IMG/VR virus record: IMGVR_UViG_3300045116_000315 | Span: 1-47,288 of that record | DNA length: 47,288 bases | Source: a virus | Direction: 5' to 3' (one strand) | Part shown: piece after piece, positions 13,382 through 22,192 of the stretch | How positions within the stretch are numbered: position 1 is the stretch's first letter | How the letters are laid out: every line of letters starts with the position of its first letter | Notes under the pieces: model-generated | What the model was told of the DNA's origin: nothing | What the model saw: the letters and a program-made list of their open reading frames with translations, nothing else | Databases searched by the model: none | Position numbers and translations under genes: made by a program

Positions 13382-14614
13382 ATGGCTGGGGGCAGGCGTC
13401 TGAGCAACTACGTGGAGTCCTTCTGCGAGTTTGCGACAATCTACAACACCACTCCACTCTTCGCACGCTACGCCGCGCTCTGGATGATCGGCACGGTGGT
13501 CGGCCGCGCTGTGGGCATGAAGGCCCGCAACAACGACCTGCACCCGAACTTCTTCATCCAGCTAGTCGGCGGGCCGGGCACCGGCAAGTCGCAGGCGATC
13601 AAGAGCGTGCGTCGCATCATGCTCAAGGCGGTCAAGAGCGTTAGCCTCATCCCTGCTTCCATCACCCGCGCGGGCATGGAGGACTATATGAAGGGCAACC
13701 TTCAGCGTCGGCGCACGCCCGATGGCGCGATGCTGATGGCAAACGAGTGCCTTGGCCTGAGCGATGAAATGCAGGGCATCCTGCCGGATCAAGACCTTGG
13801 CCACCTGACCCTCTACAACATCCTCTATGATCTGCCGGGCCTGCACGTCGCCGTCACCCGCACGCACGGCGAGGTGCGGTTGGAGTCCCCATACTGCAGC
13901 TTGCTCACCGGCGCACAGCCCGCCTTCCTCGCAACCACCATGCCGGAGCAGGCGTGGGGCATGGGCTTCATGAGCCGCAGCATCATGGTCTTCGACCAGC
14001 CCCGCGCACGCAAGAGCATGTTCGCCGCCGTCGAGACCAACCCGAAGCTGGAAGCCGACCTCATCGCCGACCTCCGCCACATCCACGACAACCTCACCGG
14101 ATGGATGACGTGGAGCAAGGAGGCCATCGCCCTCTACGAGGAGTGGTTCGTGAAGCATGGCGGGCTGCCGATCCCGCAGGCCAAGCGCCTCGCCATGGGC
14201 TACAACAGCCGCCGCGAGCTCCACATGACCAAGCTGGCCATGGTGATCAGCATCGCCCGTAGCGATAGCCTCCGCGTGGAGCAGCAGGACGTTGCCGAGG
14301 CCATCAAGCTGCTGCTCTTCACCGAGGAGCGGATGAAGATGGTGTTCACGGAGATGAGCGCAACCGGCAGCGCAGTGGCCCTCGAGGACGCCCTCGACAT
14401 GGTCCGCAGCGCTACGCTGGAGGGCGGCGCCGTGGAGGAGGCGCAGCTGATCGACGTGCTCATGCAGCGGTTCCCGCCGACGCAAATCCACAGCATCATC
14501 GAGAACCTACTTGTCAGCCGCGCCATCCAGAAGGCGGATATGAAGCAGCACAAGTATATCGACGCCAAGGGCTTCAGGAAGTTTGTGGCGTCACCTCGGC
14601 CAAGCGGGCTGTAA
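13382..14614 (+). CDS. DUF3987-type replicative helicase/ATPase
   Basis: A 410-residue ATPase with Walker A GGPGTGKS (63-70) and an acidic Walker B-like segment GLSDEMQG around residues 125-132. The Arg-containing region that follows (TRTHGEVRLESPYCSLLTGAQPAF) is ordered as in DUF3987/phage primase-helicase C-terminal ATPases. The last 70 residues look like a winged-helix domain (VEEAQLIDVLMQRF, IHSIIENLLVSRAIQK). Directly follows the polymerase gene with a three-base gap; no DnaB- or T7-type helicase is seen elsewhere, so this is the likely replicative helicase. Its TAA stop lies inside the left arm of a perfect 14-bp inverted repeat. Confidence 0.75.
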   Translation: MAGGRRLSNYVESFCEFATIYNTTPLFARYAALWMIGTVVGRAVGMKARNNDLHPNFFIQLVGGPGTGKSQAIKSVRRIMLKAVKSVSLIPASITRAGMEDYMKGNLQRRRTPDGAMLMANECLGLSDEMQGILPDQDLGHLTLYNILYDLPGLHVAVTRTHGEVRLESPYCSLLTGAQPAFLATTMPEQAWGMGFMSRSIMVFDQPRARKSMFAAVETNPKLEADLIADLRHIHDNLTGWMTWSKEAIALYEEWFVKHGGLPIPQAKRLAMGYNSRRELHMTKLAMVISIARSDSLRVEQQDVAEAIKLLLFTEERMKMVFTEMSATGSAVALEDALDMVRSATLEGGAVEEAQLIDVLMQRFPPTQIHSIIENLLVSRAIQKADMKQHKYIDAKGFRKFVASPRPSGL

Positions 14615-14644
14615 TACAATTTCAAATCGCAATTGTATTACAGC
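14608..14644. repeat. 33-bp palindrome family, copy A; convergent terminator candidate
   Basis: GCTGTAATACAATT (14608-14621) and AATTGTATTACAGC (14631-14644) are perfect inverted repeats around a 9-base loop. The 33-base core 14610-14642 matches copies at 30538-30570 (29 of 33 on the opposite strand) and 41443-41475 (28 of 33). It sits between the convergent helicase and internal virion protein genes, so it may act as a bidirectional terminator, but conservation of the loop bases (TCGC) suggests protein recognition as well. Confidence 0.85.
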
Positions 14645-14652
14645 CTGCCCCG

Positions 14653-17600
14653 TCAGCGCTGCACGCCCAGCGCTTCCGTATACCTCATCACCTTATCAGC
14701 GTCGAAGCGGTCGAACAGGTCGCCTTCCTGCTCCCGCTTCATCCGAGTCTGCGCGCTCTTCAGCACGCTGCTCAGCGGCACGCTCGCCATAACCGCACGG
14801 TCGATGACGTTCTGCATTTCCCCGCTATCACCGCTCATCATCGCATCAGCATAGATGATGCCGAGGTTCTGCACCACAGCCCGTTCGCGCGTCTGATCCT
14901 CATAGAGCTCCCGCGCGGCGACTTGCTGCCGCTCGACCTCAAGCTGGTTCAGGCCCAGCGCGTGCATGATCTGCGTGGAGGGGCCCAGCCCCCTGACCTG
15001 CGGATACCCAGTCCCCATGCTCTTGATGTAGTCGCCCTCCAGACTGCTCACCGCCCGGAAGATGGCTCGCGGCGCCAGCGCATTCAGCATCTGATCCCGC
15101 ACGTTCGGGTTTCGGAGGGCGTTGATGTCCCCCGTACTCCCGATGTCCCATGCCGTGCCGATGGCCTTGCCCACAGCCTTCGCCCGCTCCAGGAACACGA
15201 AGTTGCCGAGGTTCGCAACCTCATTCCGCACATCTGTGCCGGGGATGGTGCTGCTTGCTTGCAGGCTCACGCCAAGGAACGCGGGCAGGCCGAAGTAGAT
15301 TTCGTCTGCACTATCGTGCCAGTTCTCTTGCAGCCACTGGAAGCTGCTTGGCGAGTCGCTGTGCCACCGGGCGAGGCCATCGGCCAAGGCAACCAGCGGC
15401 GTAGCGCCCAAGCCGCCCATGGCCAGCGCGCTTGCCCCTTGCCACATCAGCGGCGCGAAGCTTTCCCCTCGCATGGCCAGCCCGGCATACTGCGTCATCT
15501 GGTTGATGTAGTGGAACTGCCAGTTCTTGAACAGGCCGAACATGCTGCCCACAGGCCCAGTGAACATGCGGCTGCGGTCCACCACGCTATATCCGTAGTT
15601 GGTCACATGCACGCCGCGCTGCATGAAGCGATACAGGTTCTCACCCTCGAGACCGAAGTGCCCCTTGCCGACCTGATACATCGCAGCCGCACTGACCATC
15701 CGGCTATACTGCTCGCTCTTCTCAGCCCCATACGTCGCAAGGCGCTTGATGCCTTCCCAGCCGCCTTGGTTCTTGAAGGTGTCGCGCAGCGTGCTCGCGC
15801 TGGCACTTTGCGGCCCGACCCACTCGTCGACCTGACTGTGCTGCAGCGTGCCGTCCGTCGTCGCGCGCTCCAGAAACGACTTGAGCTCCGGTCCCGGATC
15901 GCGCAGCGCCTTGGTCGCGCTCGCCAGCACCTTGATCGGCGACATGATGCCAGCCATGCCGCGCACCTGCCCTGCGCCATCAATCTGCGGGACGAAGTGG
16001 TAATGCGCCGCCACCTCGGCCGCCGGAGCCCTTGTGATGTAGGCAATCGCCGGTAGCACCGTCTGCAAGGGCTGCAGCAGGTTCAGCACCGCAAATGTCG
16101 GGTTCGCAATGGCGAGGTTCCAGTTATACATCAGCGCGTTGGTCGCCTGCGCGATGCGCGTGGCAGGCTTGCCGCCGAGCACCTTGCCTAGCACCGGCTC
16201 CAGCGTCTTGTTCAGCACATTGGTGATCTGCCCCTCGATCCCCATGTACTGGTCAGCCTTGCGCATCAGGTCCGTATACAGCGTCGGATCGCTTTTGCTG
16301 AGGTTCATGGCCTCTTGCCCCCAGCGCTGCCGCCATGCGTACTGCCCAGCAAAGCTATAGATGCGGCGGTAGTGGTCCTCGGTCTGCTTCACCACGTCGT
16401 CCAGCGAATACTCCCTATCCGCACTGCCCCGAACGCCTGTGCGTTCCGTCGTCAGGCTCTTCGGCGCAGTCGGCGTGCGCAGCCGTCCGATGCCCCCACG
16501 ACTTTGCCCCAGAGCATCCATGCGCTTCATCGCCGCCTCGACGACATCCTTCGCTTCCCCGCTCTTCCCGATCCTGTCCGCCACCATCTGATTGATCGCG
16601 CTGAGGTTGTCGAGCTCCGCAGCGTGCTTGGCGCCCTTCATATAGTCAGCGCCGATGCTCCACTTCAGCCCCCTATTCTGCGCCTCTTCCAGCACAGCCT
16701 TGGCCTCCGCCTGCGCCGCCCCGGCATTCTTGCCCGTTGCCAGCCACTGCACCTTGCCGTGCTGATCCACGACCTGCGTGTACCAGTCGCCCTTGAAAAC
16801 CCTCGGCAGCACGTACCCATCGAGCAGCTGAAACTTGCCCTCCAGGTCCGTGTTCTTGAACACCGGCAGCACTTCCTCCCACACGCTGCGGTTGATCGCC
16901 TGCAGCGCTTGATAGGTCTCCGTGGCCTTCTTGCTGATCAGCCCATCCGCCGTCAGCTTAGCAAGGTCTTCCGCCGGGGTCTGCGACATGGCTGCCTTCA
17001 CCACCAGCTGGAACCCCCTCGGGTCCTCCTTCGCCAGTTCGCCCCACAGCTGACTAACCGGCCGATGCCCTTGGAAGCCGCTGACGAAGTCCATCTGCCC
17101 CCGGACGGCAGCAGAGGGCGTGGACCTAAAGCGGGCATCGCCCTTGATGATCTTGCTAACCTTCTCCCCTGCCATCAGCTGCGTGCCGCGCAACAGTCCA
17201 AAGAGCCGCCCGAACACCGGGTTGCGAGCCTCCTTGAACATCGTCGGCTGGAACCAGTCGTAGAACGTATCAGCCAGCGCCTTGGCCTGCGCGCTGTCGC
17301 TCAGCCCGGTCTTCTTCATCAGGCGGTCGGCCATCTGCGTGGTCCAGGCCTTCTTGCCTAGCCGCTGCATATCGCTGGGGTCTTTCGGCGACATGGCGGC
17401 CAGCGCCTCGTCCATCCCCTTGTTGAACACGTCGTCGCGCAGCGCAGGCTGATACGCTTCGCGCATCTTGCTCCAGGCCTTGACCGTCTGCTCGGCCACA
17501 GCGTGCTCACCGCCGACAAACCGCTGAGGCTTATCCGTCATGCCCACGAACCAGATATCGCCGTCTGCCACCTGCAGCTGACCGAACCCCTTCTTGCCCT

Positions 17601-18741
17601 CGGTCTCTGCCACGCCGCTCCGCAGGCGCTTCGCCACGACCCACAGGCCGCTATCCGCCTGCCTGCCCAGCAGCACACCCGGCGCAACCGCTTGCAGCCC
17701 CGGCGCCTCATCAAACGCCTTAGCCAGCGTTCCCGCCGCCCGATCGCTCTTCACCGTGACCTGCCGCGGATAGCGTACCGTGCTCGTCAGATCGCCCACA
17801 TCCTTGAAGCCCAGCGCACCCAGCACTTCCTGCTGCTGCCCGAAGTCCAGCGTCTTGGCATCGTTTGCGCTGCCCTCGGCGAGGAAGCGCCGGTCGAGCC
17901 CGGTCTTCACGCCCTTGCTACCATCAGCCCGGAACAGCACATCGACCAGCGAGTCCGTCTCCGGATTGCCGCCCTCCAGCTGCGTGATATACCGCGCCTT
18001 CGCTCCGTTCGGCACGTTGTCCGCAGGCTTCTCGAACAGCACCCGCGTGTCCAGCGCTTGGCGAACATCGGCGATGTCCATATTCCCTGTGACTTGTGCG
18101 GACGGCGCATCAGCCAGTCGACGCTCGAATGTCGGCGCCAGCCCCATGTCCGCGCCGATCACACGGCCCTGCTGCGGCAGCAGCTTTCCGCCCGCCCTGA
18201 AGAAGCCGCCGATCCCGCCGAAGCCTCCAGCCAGAACCGTGCTCAGCCCCACATCGGCCAGCAAGTCCCCATAGTTTTCCTCCGGCGCAGTGGCGAGGCC
18301 AACACCCAGCCGTCCAATCTCAAACGGCGCAAACTTGACCATCTCACGCACAGCGCCATATGCCACCGGATTGTCCAGCGCCGTGATGCCCTTCTTGCTC
18401 AGCCCGAAGCCTTTGCCCGCCAGCTCAGTCCACTTCTCCACCCGCTTGGCCAGTGCAGGCACTTTCGCAACTGCGTACTCCATGCCAGCATACGGCACAA
18501 GCGCGGCACCCAGCTCGCTGACCACACCAGCAACCGGGTACTCGTTGCGGAACCGTTGCGCCTCAGGCGTAGCATCCTGCCCGAACATCTCAGGGATGGT
18601 GGACAAGGCACTGCTGAAGAAGCCGCCCAGCGGGCCGGGGTCCAGTGCTCCGGGCGCCCTTTCTGGCACCGCCGTAACAGCACTGGCCCTATCTGCCTGC
18701 TGTGCCCCCTGCCATTGCTTCATCCAGTCGTCTTGCGGCAT
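14653..18741 (-). CDS. Large internal virion/ejection protein, 1362 aa
   Basis: The largest gene and the last of the late operon. Such very long, mostly helical proteins at the end of podovirus structural operons (T7 gp16-like in role) are packed in the head and ejected into the host to form the DNA-translocating channel. The N-terminus is Ala/Gly-rich with hydrophobic patches (residues about 80-185). The remainder is long helices with scattered hydrophobic stretches, and no lytic domain is obvious here; that is in the adjacent 690-residue protein. The ATG at 18741 lies one base after the stop of that gene. Assigned by size, position and composition, not by a family motif. Confidence 0.7.
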   Translation of the reverse strand: MPQDDWMKQWQGAQQADRASAVTAVPERAPGALDPGPLGGFFSSALSTIPEMFGQDATPEAQRFRNEYPVAGVVSELGAALVPYAGMEYAVAKVPALAKRVEKWTELAGKGFGLSKKGITALDNPVAYGAVREMVKFAPFEIGRLGVGLATAPEENYGDLLADVGLSTVLAGGFGGIGGFFRAGGKLLPQQGRVIGADMGLAPTFERRLADAPSAQVTGNMDIADVRQALDTRVLFEKPADNVPNGAKARYITQLEGGNPETDSLVDVLFRADGSKGVKTGLDRRFLAEGSANDAKTLDFGQQQEVLGALGFKDVGDLTSTVRYPRQVTVKSDRAAGTLAKAFDEAPGLQAVAPGVLLGRQADSGLWVVAKRLRSGVAETEGKKGFGQLQVADGDIWFVGMTDKPQRFVGGEHAVAEQTVKAWSKMREAYQPALRDDVFNKGMDEALAAMSPKDPSDMQRLGKKAWTTQMADRLMKKTGLSDSAQAKALADTFYDWFQPTMFKEARNPVFGRLFGLLRGTQLMAGEKVSKIIKGDARFRSTPSAAVRGQMDFVSGFQGHRPVSQLWGELAKEDPRGFQLVVKAAMSQTPAEDLAKLTADGLISKKATETYQALQAINRSVWEEVLPVFKNTDLEGKFQLLDGYVLPRVFKGDWYTQVVDQHGKVQWLATGKNAGAAQAEAKAVLEEAQNRGLKWSIGADYMKGAKHAAELDNLSAINQMVADRIGKSGEAKDVVEAAMKRMDALGQSRGGIGRLRTPTAPKSLTTERTGVRGSADREYSLDDVVKQTEDHYRRIYSFAGQYAWRQRWGQEAMNLSKSDPTLYTDLMRKADQYMGIEGQITNVLNKTLEPVLGKVLGGKPATRIAQATNALMYNWNLAIANPTFAVLNLLQPLQTVLPAIAYITRAPAAEVAAHYHFVPQIDGAGQVRGMAGIMSPIKVLASATKALRDPGPELKSFLERATTDGTLQHSQVDEWVGPQSASASTLRDTFKNQGGWEGIKRLATYGAEKSEQYSRMVSAAAMYQVGKGHFGLEGENLYRFMQRGVHVTNYGYSVVDRSRMFTGPVGSMFGLFKNWQFHYINQMTQYAGLAMRGESFAPLMWQGASALAMGGLGATPLVALADGLARWHSDSPSSFQWLQENWHDSADEIYFGLPAFLGVSLQASSTIPGTDVRNEVANLGNFVFLERAKAVGKAIGTAWDIGSTGDINALRNPNVRDQMLNALAPRAIFRAVSSLEGDYIKSMGTGYPQVRGLGPSTQIMHALGLNQLEVERQQVAARELYEDQTRERAVVQNLGIIYADAMMSGDSGEMQNVIDRAVMASVPLSSVLKSAQTRMKREQEGDLFDRFDADKVMRYTEALGVQR

Positions 18742-18742
18742 G

Positions 18743-20815
18743 TCAGTACTGCTCCCTGACGGTTCGGCCCTTCGGCCCTGTGGTAATGGTCGTCTTCGCC
18801 TCAGCCTGCCTACGGGCGGACATCACCGCCTGCGCAGGTCCACCAGCTTTCATCAGCGCCTGTCGGAACTGCGGGTTCGACAGCGCGGCGGCGGTCACGC
18901 GCTCCTGCAGCGCGATCTGCATCGCCTCGCTATATTCCTTGCTGCCCGGCATCAGGCCCTGTCCACGCACGCTCTGCTCAACCTCCTTCGTCAGCGTCTC
19001 CAGCGCCCCGCCTGCGTTGCCGGGGAACAAGCTGCTCAGCCGTCCGGTGCTAATGATGTCGCCAGCCAAGCTCGCCACGCCCATCACCACGCCGCCCGCC
19101 TGCTCATCCGGCGCGCTGGTCAGCTGCGCTGCCTGCGCCGCTGCGCCCAGCTTGATGCCGTTCATCGCCTTTGCAGTGTCCATGCTTGCACCGGCCTGCA
19201 TACTGCCAATCTGGCTGTGCAGCTGCGCCCGCTTCAGTGCACGATCGGCCATCACAGCCCCCCGAATGGGAGTGCGCGTCAGTTCCGCAGTCTTACCGTC
19301 AGCACTCGTCCGGCTGCTAATGAAGTTATCACCTTGCACTGTGCTGTAGTTAAACTTGAAGTAGCGGTCGCTTTCAACGCTGAACTTCTTGTACCCATAG
19401 TCCTGCATCTGATCAGCGTAGTGCTGCGCCTCCTGCTGCAGCGTCTTGGCCTTCATGTTCTCCTGATTGGCCAGCGCCACATTATACTGCGCCATCTTCT
19501 GATCGAAGGCATCCTGCTGCGCCCGCAGCTCTCGATCGCCGCTCGCCGCGCCAGCCATAGCCCCGCCGCCCATCGCGGCCAGCACCTTGCCGAGCCCCGC
19601 GCCGTCCTCCAGGTTCATCAGCGCCTGCCCGAGCCCACTGAACCAGCCATTCCGCCTGATCTGCAGTGCTTCCTTCTCGCTGATCTCCGCCGGCTTCAGT
19701 GCCGCAATGGCCTTGTCCGCTGCGCTGAAGTCTGTGCCCGCAACCTTCTCCGGCGCAGCGGGCATTGCCGGCGCACCACTGATGTCGAAGCTAACACTTT
19801 GCGGCTGCATGGCAGCTGCGGCTGCAGCATCAATGTCAGCAAAGGCCGCATTGAACACGCTGGGGTCGAAGCCCGTCTGCAGGCCACCCGCGGCATCCAC
19901 ACCCTGCATCACTCGCTGCACATACGCAGCCGTGGTGCTGCCGTAGTTGCTCGGATCAGTTCCGCCGATGTATTGCCGAACGCCGCCTTCCAGGCTCCCG
20001 GTCCGGTCAATACCCTCCTTCAGCACCAGCGCCGCAGCCTTCGCCGCATTGCTGGGTGACGAGTACGCATCCACCCCGTACTTGTCCATGATCAGCTTAC
20101 GGGTCGTCGGCGTCACCTGATACACCGTCCGCGCGCCAGCACTGCTGACCTGATCATTATTGCTCCGCTCGCCGCGGGTGCGGATCATCCCCAGGCTGCC
20201 CTGCGGAATGCCCACCAGCTTCTCGACATCCGCCTCCATCGCGCCCCAGCGACTATCCTTGTAGCTATTGATCGGACCGCTGGGTGCGGCCCCCGGCGCC
20301 AGTGCTCGCGTCGCCGTGCTCGCCGCTAACGCGCGCTGATCCTGCTTCCGCCGTGTGTCACCAGCATACGCGAACGCCTGCGCCACAGGATTGACCATGC
20401 CCTGCGCCAAACTTTGCCACAGCTGCTCGGCTTGCGTCTGCGCACCAGCCAGCGGCGTCGGGCCTTCCATCAGCCTCCGACCAACGCCCTGCATCGTGCG
20501 GCCGAAAAGCTGCCGTCCGCCCGCCAGGAAGTTCGGCTCGTCATAGCCTTGCGGCGCGAGGTAGTCAGATTGAGGCATCCCGGTCTGAGCGAAGGGGTTG
20601 CGGCGCCGGGTTTGTTCCGGTTTTGTCCGGCCCGTAGAACCCCCTTTCGCGACGGGCGCGGCCACCGGCACCGGAACCGGGATAGGCACCGCCACCGGCG
20701 TTCCCCTAGCGGTCATCGGCGGGATTGCGCCCGCGATCGGCCCCCTACCGAACACCGCACCCGGCCACATGGGGGCATCCGGTTGCGCCGCCAGCCACCT
20801 CGGATCAATCGCCAT
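18743..20815 (-). CDS. Internal virion protein with lytic transglycosylase (SLT) domain
   Basis: A 690-residue protein. Residues about 180-300 form an SLT-like lytic transglycosylase domain: catalytic Glu candidate E216 in RTRGERSNND, followed by SAGARTVYQVTP (225-236, the equivalent of the GAxGLxQ motif), then helices and QYIGGTDPSNYG. The N-terminal 80 residues are Pro/Ala/Val-rich; the C-terminal half is helical with coiled-coil stretches. In podoviruses, virion-associated transglycosylases open a local hole in the peptidoglycan during DNA ejection. Placed between the other two internal-protein candidates, which supports an ejection complex. Confidence 0.8.
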   Translation of the reverse strand: MAIDPRWLAAQPDAPMWPGAVFGRGPIAGAIPPMTARGTPVAVPIPVPVPVAAPVAKGGSTGRTKPEQTRRRNPFAQTGMPQSDYLAPQGYDEPNFLAGGRQLFGRTMQGVGRRLMEGPTPLAGAQTQAEQLWQSLAQGMVNPVAQAFAYAGDTRRKQDQRALAASTATRALAPGAAPSGPINSYKDSRWGAMEADVEKLVGIPQGSLGMIRTRGERSNNDQVSSAGARTVYQVTPTTRKLIMDKYGVDAYSSPSNAAKAAALVLKEGIDRTGSLEGGVRQYIGGTDPSNYGSTTAAYVQRVMQGVDAAGGLQTGFDPSVFNAAFADIDAAAAAAMQPQSVSFDISGAPAMPAAPEKVAGTDFSAADKAIAALKPAEISEKEALQIRRNGWFSGLGQALMNLEDGAGLGKVLAAMGGGAMAGAASGDRELRAQQDAFDQKMAQYNVALANQENMKAKTLQQEAQHYADQMQDYGYKKFSVESDRYFKFNYSTVQGDNFISSRTSADGKTAELTRTPIRGAVMADRALKRAQLHSQIGSMQAGASMDTAKAMNGIKLGAAAQAAQLTSAPDEQAGGVVMGVASLAGDIISTGRLSSLFPGNAGGALETLTKEVEQSVRGQGLMPGSKEYSEAMQIALQERVTAAALSNPQFRQALMKAGGPAQAVMSARRQAEAKTTITTGPKGRTVREQY

Positions 20816-20817
20816 CT

Positions 20818-21810
20818 TCAGCCACCCTTCTTGAACAGGCTGCCCAGCAGTTGCCCGCCGAGGCTACCGCCACCACCCATCGGCAGGCTACCGATCATGC
20901 CGGCCAGCCCCGCAATCCCCTGCACCACGTTGCCGAGGCCGCTGCTCGTCTGCACCTGCGTCTGCGTGCCGTTGCTGGTCTGCGTGCCGTAGTTGCCGCT
21001 CAGCTGGGCCAGCAGCGCGCTCGCAATGTCGAGGCCGCGGAAGGGGTACTTGAGGCTGGCGTCATACTTTTGCAGGTCATTGTCGATGCCCGCCTGCTGC
21101 CGCTGCATGTCCAGCCCCAGCGCCGCTTGGTTCAAATCCCCCACGCTGCTGCGGAGCATCATGTCCTGATTGACAAGGTCAGCCAGCTGCTGCCCGCTCT
21201 GTAGCGCGTAGTTGTTGTTGAACTGCTGCGCTTCGAGACTGTTCGCCTGATCCACGCCGTAGGCTTGCAGACGCCTTGCCTCGCGGGCCTGATAGTCTTG
21301 CAGGCCGATCGTCGCCGCCACGTCCTGAGCGTCGCGCAGGGACTGCCCGATCACCGCCTGCGGGATGACCGACATCGCCCGATCGCCGCTGTACGCCCCA
21401 CTGTCCAGCGCAGCACTACGCAGGCCAGGCAGCGTGCCCTCGGTAAGCTGGCGGAAGATCGGCGCGGTCGCAGCACTGATGGCAGGGTTGACGTCATACG
21501 CCCCTCCGACATCATACGTCCCTGTCGTCACAGGCTGCACGCCCTTGATCCGATCGCTTATGCTCTGCAGCTGCATCAGGTTGCCGGGCACTGCCCCAGC
21601 CGCGCCGGTGTACCCCGCCATCGCAGCATCGACGAGGCCGCTGTTCGGCTGAGCCGTGAAGTCGCCGGTGTACGGGCCGACGCCCTGCACCTGCTTCACG
21701 GCATCCGTCACCAAGCCAGCCGTGCTCGTCAGGCCGGGCAACGTCCAAGCTGGAGGCGCATTGGTCTGCGTGTTGTTGCTGGTTGTCGTCTGCTTCTTCT
21801 TACTGCCCAT
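20818..21810 (-). CDS. Putative internal/tail-associated virion protein, 330 aa
   Basis: The protein starts MGSKKKQTTTSNNTQTN, then PPAWTLPGL, a beginning typical of podovirus proteins encoded just before the SLT-containing internal protein. The centre is Ala/Gln-rich helical (residues about 100-270) and the C-terminus is Gly-rich (MGGGGSLGGQLLGSLFKKGG). The start is the ATG at 21810 rather than one 37 codons earlier, because that places it in a short overlap with the upstream gene. No enzymatic motif. Probably a core or ejection protein. Confidence 0.65.
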   Translation of the reverse strand: MGSKKKQTTTSNNTQTNAPPAWTLPGLTSTAGLVTDAVKQVQGVGPYTGDFTAQPNSGLVDAAMAGYTGAAGAVPGNLMQLQSISDRIKGVQPVTTGTYDVGGAYDVNPAISAATAPIFRQLTEGTLPGLRSAALDSGAYSGDRAMSVIPQAVIGQSLRDAQDVAATIGLQDYQAREARRLQAYGVDQANSLEAQQFNNNYALQSGQQLADLVNQDMMLRSSVGDLNQAALGLDMQRQQAGIDNDLQKYDASLKYPFRGLDIASALLAQLSGNYGTQTSNGTQTQVQTSSGLGNVVQGIAGLAGMIGSLPMGGGGSLGGQLLGSLFKKGG

Positions 21811-22192
21811 CGCCCGTCCCTTCGACCTGCCAGACCATGTTCCATGCCTCAGGCTTGGCTCGTATGCGGACCATAGCCTGCATGAGCCGCTCGCTAAACA
21901 CGGTCGTTTCCACCGTGTCACACCCCATGTCCGAGGCGAGCCTGTCCATCACGTCCCTGAAGCTGCGCATACGCCAGCCAAAGCCGTCGATGGCCAGCAC
22001 CCGCACGTAGAGGCGCGTACCCACCGTCTCCACGGCGAAAGCGCCGCCGTCACAGGCGAACGCCATCCAGCGCTTGCTGAGCAACTGCTCGGCAATTTCC
22101 GCAGGCGTCCAGCCTCCGGGTTCGCCTCCCGCGCAGAGTGCCTGCCAGTGCTCGTCGCTGAGCAACAGCGGATTGAGCCAGACTAGCTGCAT
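21800..22192 (-). CDS. Putative GNAT-fold-like protein, 130 aa
   Basis: The order of a Trp-rich N-terminus, FACDGGAFAVETVG, LYVRVLAIDGFG and a helix MRSFRDVMDRLASDMGCD, then strand-helix VETTVFSERLMQAMVRI, resembles GNAT-like small proteins often encoded among podovirus tail and internal protein genes. Acetyl-CoA-binding residues are not clearly visible, so enzyme activity is doubtful and a structural role is possible. ATG overlaps the upstream stop (TGATG). Confidence 0.5.
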   Translation of the reverse strand: MQLVWLNPLLLSDEHWQALCAGGEPGGWTPAEIAEQLLSKRWMAFACDGGAFAVETVGTRLYVRVLAIDGFGWRMRSFRDVMDRLASDMGCDTVETTVFSERLMQAMVRIRAKPEAWNMVWQVEGTGDGQ